NCBI RefSeq assembly: GCF_900021155.1
Contig: NZ_FCNT01000012.1
Span: forward strand, 186,001-250,000
Direction of reading: 5' to 3'
From: Alistipes sp. CHKCI003
GTDB taxonomy: Bacteria; Bacteroidota; Bacteroidia; Bacteroidales; Rikenellaceae
Length of the DNA: 64,000 nucleotides
This document shows positions 34,138 to 44,289 of this stretch, in pieces. The notes under the pieces were generated by a model that searched no databases, was not told where the DNA came from, and worked only from the letters and a program-made list of their open reading frames with translations. The position numbers were made by a program, and so were the translations under genes. Each line of letters starts with the position of its first letter. Positions within the stretch are counted from its first letter, which is position 1.

Positions 34138-35460
34138 ATGTTTGAAAATTTAACCGATAAACTCGAACGGTCGTTCAAACTCCTCAAGGGCGAAGGCCGC
34201 ATCACGGAAATCAACGTCGCGGAGACCCTCAAGGAGATCCGCCGCGCGCTGATCGACGCCGACGTCAACTACAAGGTAGCCAAGACTTTCACCGACGAAG
34301 TGAAGTCCAAAGCACTCGGACAGGACGTGCTGAAATCCGTCAAGCCGGGTCAGATGATGACCAAGATCGTGCGCGACGAACTGGCGGCCCTGATGGGCGG
34401 CACGGCCACCGACATCCGGCTGGAAGGCACCCCCGCCGTGATCCTCATCGCGGGTTTGCAGGGTTCGGGCAAAACGACCTTTTCGGGCAAGCTGGCCTCG
34501 TTCCTCAAAAGCAAGAGAGGGCGTCAAGTACTGCTCGTGGCGGGCGACGTCTACCGTCCGGCCGCCATCGACCAGTTGCAGGTGCTCGGCGGTCAGATCG
34601 GCGTGGAGGTGTACACCGAGGCGGGAAACACGAATCCCGTGCAGATCGCCGAGAACGCCATCCGCTACGCCCGCCAGAAGTCGTACAACGTCGTGATCGT
34701 CGATACGGCGGGACGTCTGGCCGTGGACGAAGCGATGATGCGGGAAATCGCGGCGATCAAGGAGGCCGTGAAACCTTCGGAGACCCTCTTCGTGGTGGAT
34801 GCCATGACGGGTCAGGACGCCGTGAACACGGCCCGCGAGTTCAACGACCGCCTCGACTTCGACGGCGTGGTGCTCACCAAACTCGACGGCGATACGCGCG
34901 GCGGTGCGGCCATCTCGATCCGCTCGGTGGTCGCCAAACCGCTCAAATTCATATCGAGCGGCGAGAAGATGGACGCCCTGCAGGTGTTCCACCCCGAACG
35001 CATGGCCGACCGCATCCTCGGCATGGGCGACGTGGTGTCGCTCGTGGAGCGTGCGCAGGAGCAGTTCGACGAAGAGGAGGCGCGGCGGCTGAAAAAGAAG
35101 ATCGTCAAGGACCAGTTCAACTTCAACGACTTCATGGGTCAGATCGCCCAGATCAAGAAGATGGGCAACCTCAAGGACCTCGCCTCGATGATCCCGGGCA
35201 TGGGCAAGGCACTCAAGAACGTGGATATTCCCGACGACGCCTTCAAGCAGACCGAGGCGATCATCTCGTCGATGACGCCCGCCGAGCGCGAGCACCCCGA
35301 AATCATCAACGCCCGCCGCCGCGAACGCATCGCCAAGGGCAGCGGCACGACCCTCGCGGACGTCAACCGCCTGATGAAGCAGTTCGAGCAGACGCGCAAG
35401 ATGATGAAGGCCGTGGCGGGCGGCAATCTGAAAATGCCGCGTGCGGGCCTGAGACGCTGA
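34138..35460 (+). CDS. ffh: Signal recognition particle protein Ffh
   Basis: A 440-residue SRP GTPase that directs nascent membrane and secretory proteins to the SecYEG translocon. The N domain (1-95) is followed by G-domain motifs GLQGSGKTT (106-114), VIVDTAGR and TKLDGDTRGG, then the methionine-rich M domain (about 310-440) that binds SRP RNA and signal peptides (MGNLKDLASMIPGMG, and MKQFEQTRKMMKAV). The start at MFENLTDKLERSF is the family start. No 4.5S RNA gene was recognised nearby. Confidence 0.97.
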   Translation: MFENLTDKLERSFKLLKGEGRITEINVAETLKEIRRALIDADVNYKVAKTFTDEVKSKALGQDVLKSVKPGQMMTKIVRDELAALMGGTATDIRLEGTPAVILIAGLQGSGKTTFSGKLASFLKSKRGRQVLLVAGDVYRPAAIDQLQVLGGQIGVEVYTEAGNTNPVQIAENAIRYARQKSYNVVIVDTAGRLAVDEAMMREIAAIKEAVKPSETLFVVDAMTGQDAVNTAREFNDRLDFDGVVLTKLDGDTRGGAAISIRSVVAKPLKFISSGEKMDALQVFHPERMADRILGMGDVVSLVERAQEQFDEEEARRLKKKIVKDQFNFNDFMGQIAQIKKMGNLKDLASMIPGMGKALKNVDIPDDAFKQTEAIISSMTPAEREHPEIINARRRERIAKGSGTTLADVNRLMKQFEQTRKMMKAVAGGNLKMPRAGLRR

Positions 35461-35477
35461 CCGCGCCTCAGCATCGC

Positions 35478-35595
35478 AAAGGGGCTGTCCGACAAGTTTT
35501 TTTCAATCCTCCGAGAATCGCGTATTCGGAAAAGTCCCCGAATAGCGGTACGAATAAAAAGGGGTGTCTAAAACTCGTTAGACAGCCCTTTTTTT
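35478..35595 (+). repeat. Dispersed terminator-like element, copy after ffh
   Basis: Begins GGGGCTGTCCGACAAG, has GAGAATCGCGTATTCGGAAAAGTCC and GCGGTACGAATAAAAAGG in the centre, and ends with the hairpin AGGGGTGTCTAAAACTCGTTAGACAGCCCTTTTTTT. Ends 17 bases from the ffh stop at its left side, so it probably terminates ffh. Confidence 0.8.
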
Positions 35596-35714
35596 AATGA
35601 ACAGGAAGAGAACCGAAAACGAATTTCACACGAATTAAACATCCGTTTCATTCGACGGCATCGTAATAAATATTATTTTCGTCCCGTTATTTTCCACAAA
35701 AAACTCTACAGACG

Positions 35715-38700
35715 ATGCAACATTCTTTTTGGAAACGGATGCTCCTCGCAGTATCCATGTTAACGTTCGGCGCGGTCTTCCACGCCTGTTCGGACGACGA
35801 TGCCGACGACGCGGCACTGCCCGAAATCGCGGTTACGGAATCGCTCGAATTCGATTGCGCTCAGACACAGACTCAAACGCTCGAAATCAAGCTCAACGGA
35901 CCGTTCGAATGGACCGTCGAGGCCGAGGATTGGATCATTCTCGACCGCAAAAGCGGCAAAGGTTCCGCAACCTTGAACGTTACGGTGGAAGCCAATACGG
36001 AAGCCCGCACGGGCACGATCGTCGTTACGGCCCTCGGCAGTCAGGGAGCCGCCGACACCGGCCGCTGCACCGTGAAGCAGACGGTCCGTACGCCGGCCGC
36101 CGAAACCAACGTCGCTCCGATCCGTGAAAAGATTCTCGCAACCGGCCCCACAGCCGAAAAAACGGACCTGCCCGACGAGATCCGCGCACTGACGCTCCGC
36201 GGGATCGTCGTTTCGGACCGCGAAAGCGGCAATCAGCGTCCGTTCCTCGTCAACGTCGCGGACGACACCGCCGAGGGCGGCAGCGGCCTCGCACTCTCAA
36301 TCGACGAAGCGGATAACACGTTCGTCCGCGGCGATGTCGTCGAGGTTTCGCTCAGCGACGCTCAGGCACAGCTCTACAACGGCCAACTACAACTTTCGAC
36401 CGGCAACAAACCCGAGGTAGCGGAACACATCGATCCGCTGAAGCCGATAACCATCGCGGCCGACAAGCTCAAGGAGTACGAATCGCAGTACGTAACGATC
36501 GAAGCCGTACAGCCCGAAGCCGGTGAAACCGGCACATGGAATTCCGACAGCAACAAAGGCAACGTCTCGATGGAGACGCGCGACGGCAAATCCTTCAAAA
36601 TTTACACGCTCCAGACTGCTGATTACGCACAGGAGGCGATTCCGACCGACAAGAGCGGTTCGGTATCGGGCATCGCGAGCATCTACAACACGACGCTCCA
36701 ACTGATGCCTTGCACGGGCGGCGACATCCGCCTCACCGAAGCGCGCTTCGTCGTTCAGGGCGGCAAGGGCACGCTGGCCGACGTGCTCGCGGCCGACGCC
36801 GGCTCTTCGTTCGAAGTAGAAGGCGCGACGGTCGTAGGTACGAACGAACAGGGCGTACTGCTCCAGCAGGACGACGCTCGCATCTACGCCTTCAAGGGTG
36901 CCGAACACGCCCTTGCCGTCGGCGACATCGTAACCGTCTCGGGCAAGACCGAGATCCGCAACGGACTGCTTCAGTTCGGCAAGGGTTGCGAACTCGAAAA
37001 AACCGGACACGAAGAGGCGGCGCTCCCCCGGCCCGAGGTTCTCTCGACGGCGGACATCGAAGCCTATATGGACGCTCCCGAAATCCGCTACGCGACCTAC
37101 ACGGGCACCGTGCTGGTCTCCGGCAACTACGTCAACGTCGAAATCGACGGCACCTCGGTACAGGGCAGTCTCGATTACATGAGCGACCGGTTCAAGGAGC
37201 AGTACGACAACCACGTACTCACCATTACGGGCTGGCTCTTCGGATCGTACAAGAACTACCTCTACACGATTCCGGTCGAGGTTAAGGACAACGGCGTCTA
37301 CGAAGAACCCGTACCCGACGGAGCGATCTACTACTCGACGTTCGACAAGTCGCTCTCGTCCGAAACCTTCGGCGACGGCAGCCAGTGGCCTTTCCTCGAT
37401 CAGTTCGACGGCTGGATCAACCACAAAGGTTCGGGCGCGGATCAGGTAACCTACGATTACGAACATATGTCCGTGCGGTCGAACCAGTCCTCGAAAGGCA
37501 GCCTCTCGCTCTACGAGGGCTCGGGCAAGAACAACATCTTCTTCTCTACGGCTCCCAACCATTTCACGATTGCCAAAATCGCCGTTCCGTCGCGCGATCT
37601 CCGGCTCACCTTCGGCGCGCAGCGCTATTCACAAGGCGGCAGCAACCAATTCATTACCTCCGACTTCGAGGTACGGCTCTCCGCCGACGGACAGATGTGG
37701 TCTCAGAAACTCGATTACGACTTCGGCGGCGTCGCCGACGATCCCGGACAATGGCGACTGGCCACGGCCGACTTCACGCTGCCGGAGGGGACTTCAACCC
37801 TTTACATCAAATTCACGGCTAAGATCGGCAGCGCCAATCGCATCGACGACGTGCTGCTGCTCGCGGGCGACGGCGGTCAGCAGATCGTCTTCGGCGCCGA
37901 AGACGAAGTGCCTCTGTCGACCGTAGACCAAGTGCTCGCCGGTCCCATCGACGAAATCTACAAGATCGAAGGACAGGTGATCGGCACCCACAGCAAGGGT
38001 TTCCTCGTCCGCGACGACACGGGCACGATCCTCGTGTTCAAGAAAAACCACGGTACATCCGTAGGCGACCGCGTCTCGGTGGAAGGCGCGACCACCGAAT
38101 ACGGAGGCATGAAGCAGTTCGGCGAATCGAGCGAGATCACGGTGCTCGGCAAGGGTAGTTTCACGCAGCCCGAACCCGAAGTGTTCGAGGCCGAGCAGTT
38201 CGACGCATACGTCTTAGCACCGGACATCCGTTACATCGAATACGTCGGTACGCTCACCACTTACCGCGACCAGCACTACCAGTACCACTATAACGTGGCA
38301 GTGGACGGAACGTCCGTCGTAGGTTCGGTGGTCTACCCCAACAGCTCGCTCAACATCTCCAGCTTCGAAAAACGCGAAGTACGTGTCAGGGGCTATGCGG
38401 TCGGCGTCTCCGGATCGGACGTGAAATACCTCAACACGATGGCGATCTCCATCGAGAACACCCAGCAGGAGGTGATGCCCGACGAAAGCGAGGCACTCAC
38501 GGTCAAGGAGCTCAACGCGCGTCTGGCCGCTCTCGAACCGGGTGCGCCGCTGAGCGATCTGGTGGCCGTAAAAGGTTACATCGCAGCCAACAACGAAGGC
38601 GGCAACCTCTATCAGATCCTCTCGCTCGTGGACAATACGGGCGAACCCGGTTCGGGCATCATCCTCAAGGGCATGGACTATACCGACGCCACCCTGCCGG

Positions 38701-39107
38701 TCGGCTCGGAGGTGATCGTCAGCCTGAAATACGCCGAATACGACCTCTATCAGGGGCTCCCGCAAGTGAAGAGGGCGACTGTCTTCGCCACGGGAGACAA
38801 AGCCGAGATGAAGGTTCCCGTGATCGACGACACGCAGGCCGGCGACTACCTCGGACAGTACGTAACCGTGAAATCCCTGACGCCCGATAAATCGGCGACC
38901 ACGTGGGTCGTGGGCGGCAAAACCACCACCACGAACTTCACGGGAGCCAACGGAATCACCATTGCCGCCCGTGTAACCAACTACGCCGTATTCAAGGACA
39001 GGACGATCGCTCAGAAGACGGCGGACCTGAGCGGCGTGATGGAGATCTACAGAGGAACCTATCAGATCTACCCCGTCAGCCTCGCGGACGTAGCAGGTTT
39101 CGAATGA
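35715..39107 (+). CDS. Large BACON/DUF5689 OB-fold surface lipoprotein
   Basis: An 1130-residue lipoprotein (lipobox HAC at Cys25, followed by acidic SDDDADD). Domain order as I read it: BACON-like module (about 40-125), a DUF5689-like OB fold (about 145-330), a short OB fold (about 345-525) with GDIVTVSGKTEIRNGLLQF, a beta-sandwich (about 540-715), another OB fold (about 730-935: IEGQVIGTHSKGFLVRDDTGTILVF, VGDRVSVEGATTEYGGMKQF) and a C-terminal OB fold (about 950-1130). Segments from about 620 on align with the protein at 62228-64000. OB folds of this type accompany extracellular nucleases, so nucleic-acid or glycan binding is possible. It has no operon partner. Confidence 0.8.
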   Translation: MQHSFWKRMLLAVSMLTFGAVFHACSDDDADDAALPEIAVTESLEFDCAQTQTQTLEIKLNGPFEWTVEAEDWIILDRKSGKGSATLNVTVEANTEARTGTIVVTALGSQGAADTGRCTVKQTVRTPAAETNVAPIREKILATGPTAEKTDLPDEIRALTLRGIVVSDRESGNQRPFLVNVADDTAEGGSGLALSIDEADNTFVRGDVVEVSLSDAQAQLYNGQLQLSTGNKPEVAEHIDPLKPITIAADKLKEYESQYVTIEAVQPEAGETGTWNSDSNKGNVSMETRDGKSFKIYTLQTADYAQEAIPTDKSGSVSGIASIYNTTLQLMPCTGGDIRLTEARFVVQGGKGTLADVLAADAGSSFEVEGATVVGTNEQGVLLQQDDARIYAFKGAEHALAVGDIVTVSGKTEIRNGLLQFGKGCELEKTGHEEAALPRPEVLSTADIEAYMDAPEIRYATYTGTVLVSGNYVNVEIDGTSVQGSLDYMSDRFKEQYDNHVLTITGWLFGSYKNYLYTIPVEVKDNGVYEEPVPDGAIYYSTFDKSLSSETFGDGSQWPFLDQFDGWINHKGSGADQVTYDYEHMSVRSNQSSKGSLSLYEGSGKNNIFFSTAPNHFTIAKIAVPSRDLRLTFGAQRYSQGGSNQFITSDFEVRLSADGQMWSQKLDYDFGGVADDPGQWRLATADFTLPEGTSTLYIKFTAKIGSANRIDDVLLLAGDGGQQIVFGAEDEVPLSTVDQVLAGPIDEIYKIEGQVIGTHSKGFLVRDDTGTILVFKKNHGTSVGDRVSVEGATTEYGGMKQFGESSEITVLGKGSFTQPEPEVFEAEQFDAYVLAPDIRYIEYVGTLTTYRDQHYQYHYNVAVDGTSVVGSVVYPNSSLNISSFEKREVRVRGYAVGVSGSDVKYLNTMAISIENTQQEVMPDESEALTVKELNARLAALEPGAPLSDLVAVKGYIAANNEGGNLYQILSLVDNTGEPGSGIILKGMDYTDATLPVGSEVIVSLKYAEYDLYQGLPQVKRATVFATGDKAEMKVPVIDDTQAGDYLGQYVTVKSLTPDKSATTWVVGGKTTTTNFTGANGITIAARVTNYAVFKDRTIAQKTADLSGVMEIYRGTYQIYPVSLADVAGFE

Positions 39108-39146
39108 TCCTCCGCTCCGGCGCATAAGCCGGCACTTTTTTCGCAG

Positions 39147-39195
39147 GGAACCGGATATTCGGCAGGACATTTGCCGGATTCATCCGGTTCCTTTT
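39147..39195 (+). terminator. Hairpin after the large OB-fold lipoprotein gene
   Basis: Outer stem GGAACCGGAT / ATCCGGTTCC followed by TTTT, 40 bases after the stop. Confidence 0.65.
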
Positions 39196-39327
39196 CATTC
39201 CCCTCCGCCGAAGCGAGGTGCGGACATCCGCGCAAGCGCCCGCAACCGCCGTCTTCCGGCCGGAGCGGCCGAAACGTCTTGCGGAAGCGAAAAAACGCCT
39301 CCGGACGATTTTTTACCGTTTTTTTCG

Positions 39328-39335
39328 TACATTTG
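39328..39335 (+). promoter_or_regulatory. Promoter -7 box of era
   Basis: TACATTTG in the context TTCGTACATTTG, 22 bases before the era start. Confidence 0.6.
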
Positions 39336-39357
39336 TTCACTATAACGACAGTATCGC

Positions 39358-40239
39358 ATGCACAAGTCCGGATTCGTAAACATCATCGGCAACCCCAACG
39401 TCGGAAAATCGACGCTGATGAACGCCCTCGTGGGCGAGAAGCTCTCCATCATCACCTCCAAGGCCCAGACCACGCGCCACCGCATCATGGGCATCGTCTC
39501 GGGCGACGATTTCCAGATCGTCTTCTCCGACACGCCGGGCATCCTCAAACCCAGCTACAAATTGCAGGAGTCGATGATGAAGTTCGTAACGGGCGCCGTG
39601 GGCGACGCCGACGTGATCCTCTACGTTACGGACACCGTCGAGCAGAGCGACCGTTCGTCCGAGATCGTCGGCCGCATCCGCGAGAGCGGCATCCCGACGA
39701 TCGTAGTCGTCAACAAGATCGACCTTTCGAACCCCGAAGCGCTCGATGCGCTGGTGGACGAGTGGCATGACCGGCTGCCCGCGGCGGAGATCATCCCCGT
39801 GTCGGCCAAGGAGCGGTTCAACGTCGAGGGGCTGTTCCGCAGGATTCTGGAGCTGCTGCCCGAGGGACCGGCGTTCTATCCGAAGGACACGCTGACGGAC
39901 AAATCGCTGCGCTTCTTCGCCTCGGAGATCATCCGCGAAAAGATACTCAAGTTCTACGACAAGGAGATTCCTTACAGCTGCCAGATCGAGATCGACAGCT
40001 ACAAGGAGGAGCCTGCGATCGACCGCATCGCAGCCACGATCTACGTCATGCGCGACTCGCAGAAAGGCATTCTCATCGGACACAAAGGCGAAAAGCTCAA
40101 GCGCGCGGGGCAGGCCGCCCGCGAGGACATGGAGGAATTTCTCGGGAAAAAGGTCTTCCTCCAACTACACGTCAAGGTGAGCGACGACTGGCGCAACGAC
40201 GAGCGCCAGCTCAAACGTTTCGGCTACGATCCCGAATGA
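39358..40239 (+). CDS. era: GTPase Era
   Basis: A 293-residue ribosome-assembly GTPase that binds the 3' end of 16S rRNA. GTPase motifs are GNPNVGKST (11-19), TTRHRI, DTPG and NKID; the KH domain at about 205-285 includes ATIYVMRDSQKGILIGHKGEKLKRAGQAAREDMEEFLGKKVFL. Its TGA overlaps an ATG (40236) in the frame of the following TPR gene. Confidence 0.97.
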   Translation: MHKSGFVNIIGNPNVGKSTLMNALVGEKLSIITSKAQTTRHRIMGIVSGDDFQIVFSDTPGILKPSYKLQESMMKFVTGAVGDADVILYVTDTVEQSDRSSEIVGRIRESGIPTIVVVNKIDLSNPEALDALVDEWHDRLPAAEIIPVSAKERFNVEGLFRRILELLPEGPAFYPKDTLTDKSLRFFASEIIREKILKFYDKEIPYSCQIEIDSYKEEPAIDRIAATIYVMRDSQKGILIGHKGEKLKRAGQAAREDMEEFLGKKVFLQLHVKVSDDWRNDERQLKRFGYDPE

Positions 40240-40319
40240 CGGATACGAATTCGACGGGAATATCCGTTCGTCATACAAATAAATACACTGAAACGAAACA
40301 CAGCAGGCTGTCGGACAGG

Positions 40320-42311
40320 ATGCGCAAATCGATCGCAGGTATCATCGCAATGCTCGCCACGCTCCTCGGGAGCGCGACGGCGCATGCGCAGTACAACCGG
40401 GATTACTTCTTCTGGATGGGCCGCACCTGCATGATGAACAACGACTATCAGGAGGCCATACGCACGCTCAACACCCTGCTGCGTTTCGACGAAGATGCCT
40501 ACGAGGGCTACTTCCTGCGCGGCATCGCCAAGTACAACCTCGACGACCTGCTGGGCGCCGACGCCGACTTCACGACCGCCATCGAAAAGAACCCCGTCTT
40601 CACCACGGCCTACACCTACCGCGCCATCACCCGCTCGCGGCTGGGCAATTACGACGACGCACTGCGGGACTTCGAGGAGGCCATCGAGCTGCGGCCCGAT
40701 CTGCCCAACCCCTATTACAGCCGCGGCGTTACCCGCCTGCTGAACCAGCAGTTCGAGGAGGCCATCGAGGATTTCGACATGTTCATCCGACAGGAGAACA
40801 AGGTGGCCGACGCCTTCATCAACCGCGGCGTCTGCTATCTCTACCTCAAGGACACGGCCCGCGCCTACGAGAATTTCGACACCGCGATCCGCACCAACCG
40901 CGAAAACCCCGACAGCTACAACCGGCGCGGCACGCTCTACATGCAGCAGAAACGCTACCGCGAAGCCGAAGCGGACTTCGACAAAGCCATCGGCTGCGAC
41001 TCCACGTATCTGCTCTCCTACTTCAACCGCGCGCTGGTCTACTCCGAAACCAACCGCCCGATGCAATCGCTCGGGGACTTCGACCGGGTGATCCGGCTCG
41101 ACTCCACCAATGCCCTCACCTACTTCAACCGCGCCATCCTGCGCACGCAGATCGGCGACTACAACCGTGCGCTCGACGACTACAATCAGGTGGCGTTCTA
41201 CTCGCCCGACAACGTGCTGGTCTACTACAACCGTGCACTGCTGAACACCGAACTGGGCAATCTCGACGACGCCGTGCGGGACTACACGCGGGCGATCGAA
41301 CTCTACCCCGACTTCGCCAACGCCTACCTCAACCGCAGCAACCTCCGCGCGCTGCTGCGCGACGAAGCCGGAGCACAGCAGGACCGCGCCATCGCCCGAC
41401 AAAAGATCGCGGAATACCGCTCGCGCCTGAGCGACAGCACCTACTCGATTTTCGCCGACACCACGCAGCGGTTCGACCGCCTGCTCTCGTTCGACAGCAA
41501 ATTCTCGGGCGGCAGCTTCGAGCGGTCCGCGTCGCGCGGGACGGGCGGCGAGGAGTTGCAGCTGCTGCCGCTCTTCAAATTCACGCTCATGTATCCCGAC
41601 ACGGCGCCCGCCCCCGACCGCTACCACGTGCAGCGTATCGAGGACTTCAAACAGCGCGTCGGCAACGCATACCTCACCATCTCGTGCGGCGAGAGCGACA
41701 TTCCGGCCGACTCGCTCATCGGATTCGATAAACACTGCGCCGAGCAGCTGCGCCGCACGCCCGACGCATGGACCGTGCTGTTCGAACGGGGCATCACGCA
41801 GTCGCTCATCAAGCAGTACACCAACGCGGTGAACACCTATTCGGCAGCCATCGAACTCAACCCGGGCAATCCGTTCCTCTACCTCAACCGCTCGACCACG
41901 CGGGCCGAGATGATCGACTTCATCTCCTCGATCGACAACTCCTACCAGCGGATCACGATCGACTCCGATCCCGCGAACCGGCTCAACCACGCCTCCAAGC
42001 GCACCTATAATTACGACGAAGCGATCGCCGACCTGAACAAGGCCATCAAGCTCTTCCCCGATCTGGCCTACAACTACTACAACCGCGCGACCCTGCGGGC
42101 TCTCTCGGGCAGACTGCCCGAAGCCTACGAAGACTACACGCGGGCCATCGAACTCGACCCGCTCTTCGCCGAAGCCTACTACAACCGCGGCCTGATCCAG
42201 ATCTTCATGAAAGACACGCGCAAGGGCTATCTCGACATCTCGAAAGCCGGCGAGCTGGGCATCGAGCAGGCCTATCCGCTGCTCAAACGCTATGCCGCAC
42301 GGCAGGAATGA
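40320..42311 (+). CDS. Tetratricopeptide repeat periplasmic protein
   Basis: A 663-residue protein with signal peptide MRKSIAGIIAMLATLLGSATAHAQ and two TPR blocks (about 28-360 and 480-650), each a row of 34-residue units such as AYTYRAITRSRLGNYDDALRDFEEAIELRPD. The segment in between (about 370-470) has no repeats. An in-frame ATG at 40236 overlaps the era stop and would add 28 residues before the signal peptide; I prefer 40320 for that reason. Probably a protein-interaction scaffold in the periplasm. The MFS gene overlaps or closely follows. Confidence 0.85.
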   Translation: MRKSIAGIIAMLATLLGSATAHAQYNRDYFFWMGRTCMMNNDYQEAIRTLNTLLRFDEDAYEGYFLRGIAKYNLDDLLGADADFTTAIEKNPVFTTAYTYRAITRSRLGNYDDALRDFEEAIELRPDLPNPYYSRGVTRLLNQQFEEAIEDFDMFIRQENKVADAFINRGVCYLYLKDTARAYENFDTAIRTNRENPDSYNRRGTLYMQQKRYREAEADFDKAIGCDSTYLLSYFNRALVYSETNRPMQSLGDFDRVIRLDSTNALTYFNRAILRTQIGDYNRALDDYNQVAFYSPDNVLVYYNRALLNTELGNLDDAVRDYTRAIELYPDFANAYLNRSNLRALLRDEAGAQQDRAIARQKIAEYRSRLSDSTYSIFADTTQRFDRLLSFDSKFSGGSFERSASRGTGGEELQLLPLFKFTLMYPDTAPAPDRYHVQRIEDFKQRVGNAYLTISCGESDIPADSLIGFDKHCAEQLRRTPDAWTVLFERGITQSLIKQYTNAVNTYSAAIELNPGNPFLYLNRSTTRAEMIDFISSIDNSYQRITIDSDPANRLNHASKRTYNYDEAIADLNKAIKLFPDLAYNYYNRATLRALSGRLPEAYEDYTRAIELDPLFAEAYYNRGLIQIFMKDTRKGYLDISKAGELGIEQAYPLLKRYAARQE

Positions 42312-42340
42312 ACCCCGACAAACCGTTAAACCCAAATAAA

Positions 42341-43765
42341 ATGACAGAAATCATCCAAAAGAAACTCAACGATTCGCCTGCGGCGCGCTGGACCGCACTG
42401 GTGCTGCTGGCCGGGGCCATGTTCTTCGGGTATATCTTCATGGATATACTCTCGCCGCTGCAAGGGCTGCTGGCGACCTCCAAGGGATGGACGCCCGACG
42501 CCTACGGATGCTACGCCGGCTCGGAGACATTTCTCAACGTCTTCGTCTTTTTCCTGATCTTCGCAGGCATCATCCTCGACAAGATGGGCGTGCGTTTCAC
42601 GGCCATCCTCTCGGGTGCCGTGATGGTCTGCGGCGGTCTGGTCAACTGGTACGCCGTGAGCAACGCCTTCGAAGGCAGCGCCACGCAGACCTTCATGGAC
42701 AATTTCATGAACCTGCCCCTCAAATGGTGGAACATCACCCCCTTCTACGACGGCATGCCCGCCTCGGCCAAGCTGTCGGCCATCGGCTTCATGCTCTTCG
42801 GCTGCGGCGTCGAGATGGCCGGCATCACCGTGTCGCGCGGCATCGTGAAGTGGTTCAAGGGCAAGGAGATGGCACTGGCCATGGGCGTCGAGATGGCCAT
42901 CGCCCGCATCGGCGTGGCGGTCGTCGTGCTCGGCTCGCCCCTGCTGGCCAACAAGATCCAGCCCGTGAGCGTGTCGCGTCCCGTGCTGGCGGCCGTCATC
43001 CTGCTGTGCGTGGGGTTGATCTGCTTCATCACCTACGCCTTCATGGACCGCAAGCTCGAAAACCAGATGGGCGAGAGCGGCGAAGAGAAAGACGATCCGT
43101 TCAAGATCAGCGACCTCGGCCGCATCTTCAGCAGCAAGGTCTTCTGGATCGTGGCGCTGCTGTGCGTGCTCTACTACTCGGCGATCTTCCCCTTCCAGAA
43201 ATATGCGATCAACATGCTGCAATGCAACCTCAAATACACGGCCGAGCAAGCCGGTCTGGTCTTCTTCGTCTTCCCGCTGGGTGCCGCGGCCATCACGCCT
43301 CTTCTGGGCAACTTCCTCGACCGCAAGGGCAAGGGAGCTACGATGCTGATGCTCGGCGCCGTGCTCATGATCTGCTGCCACCTCACCTTCGCGTTCGTCC
43401 TGCCCGCCACGCAGTCGCCCCTGATCGCCTATGCGGCCATCATCCTGCTGGGTATCTCGTTCTCGCTGGTACCCGCGGCGCTGTGGCCCAGCGTACCGAA
43501 GCTCGTGGACGGCCGCGTGCTCGGCTCGGCCTATGCGGTGATCTTCTGGATTCAGAACATCGGTCTCTACCTCTTCCCGATCATCATCGGGCGCGTGTTG
43601 TCGGCTACAAATCCGGGCGTTACAGACCCGCTGTCCTACAACTACACCGCCCCGATGCTCATCTTCGCGGGACTGGGCGGCATAGCTCTCGTGCTCGGTC
43701 TCTGCCTCAAGGCCATCGACCGCAAACACCATTACGGACTGGAGCTGCCCAATATCGAAAAATAG
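42341..43765 (+). CDS. Major facilitator superfamily transporter
   Basis: A 474-residue inner-membrane transporter with 12 predicted helices. It has the MFS loop motif FAGIILDKMGVRFTAILSG after helix 2 and the equivalent GNFLDRKGKGATMLMLG in the second half, plus FGCGVEMAGITVSRGIVKWFKGKEMALAMG. A large loop (about 105-150) lies between helices 3 and 4. Substrate not known. An ATG at 42308 overlapping the TPR stop (ATGA) would add 11 residues; the homologous family starts nearer the NDSPAARWTALVLL helix, so I prefer 42341. Confidence 0.85.
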   Translation: MTEIIQKKLNDSPAARWTALVLLAGAMFFGYIFMDILSPLQGLLATSKGWTPDAYGCYAGSETFLNVFVFFLIFAGIILDKMGVRFTAILSGAVMVCGGLVNWYAVSNAFEGSATQTFMDNFMNLPLKWWNITPFYDGMPASAKLSAIGFMLFGCGVEMAGITVSRGIVKWFKGKEMALAMGVEMAIARIGVAVVVLGSPLLANKIQPVSVSRPVLAAVILLCVGLICFITYAFMDRKLENQMGESGEEKDDPFKISDLGRIFSSKVFWIVALLCVLYYSAIFPFQKYAINMLQCNLKYTAEQAGLVFFVFPLGAAAITPLLGNFLDRKGKGATMLMLGAVLMICCHLTFAFVLPATQSPLIAYAAIILLGISFSLVPAALWPSVPKLVDGRVLGSAYAVIFWIQNIGLYLFPIIIGRVLSATNPGVTDPLSYNYTAPMLIFAGLGGIALVLGLCLKAIDRKHHYGLELPNIEK

Positions 43766-43786
43766 AGCGGCACCTCAGCCGTTGTA

Positions 43787-43828
43787 CGAAAGAGCGCCGC
43801 GATACCCGGGTATCGCGGCGCTCTTTCG
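43787..43828. terminator. Perfect 42-bp palindromic terminator
   Basis: CGAAAGAGCGCCGCGATACC C and its exact complement meet at a central CCCGGG; this is a perfect 21-bp inverted repeat without loop, 21 bases after the MFS stop. It can act in both directions. Confidence 0.8.
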
Positions 43829-44289
43829 TGCGGCGGCTCACAACCTCGCGTTCGCATACGGATCCCGGGGCCTCCCTCCCCCGCACAGGCTCCGCCGCAA
43901 GGAGGAAGAGACGGCAGATCATCGGCATCGCTTTCGTCAGGTCTATGACCTCGCAGGTTGGGAAATTGCAGCTCCGCCACTTTTCTCCGTCGCACCCCGC
44001 CCCGCCTAAAGGCCCCCCCCAAACGACCGAAAAACGGAACTACCGAACTAACGTTCGAATCAGGCGACTACGACGCGGGATGCACGCACGCAGGCACATC
44101 GCGGACAGTCCGCTGATCGCCGAGCCGCCGCTGTGCGAACGGCACAGTTCCATGTACCGTAAAACCGTTCCCGTTTCCTATCGCATTCAGTCCGGCCGCT
44201 TCCCGGACTTCCGACTTCCGGGAAAGAGGAGTTCGCAATGCGAAAAACGCGGCACAGGACGGAACGAAGACCTCCCGGGCCGTACAACG
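43829..44289. other. GC-rich gap between the MFS and glycosyltransferase genes
   Basis: Convergent gap without a supported gene. It contains a C8 homopolymer at 44013-44020. Confidence 0.45.
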
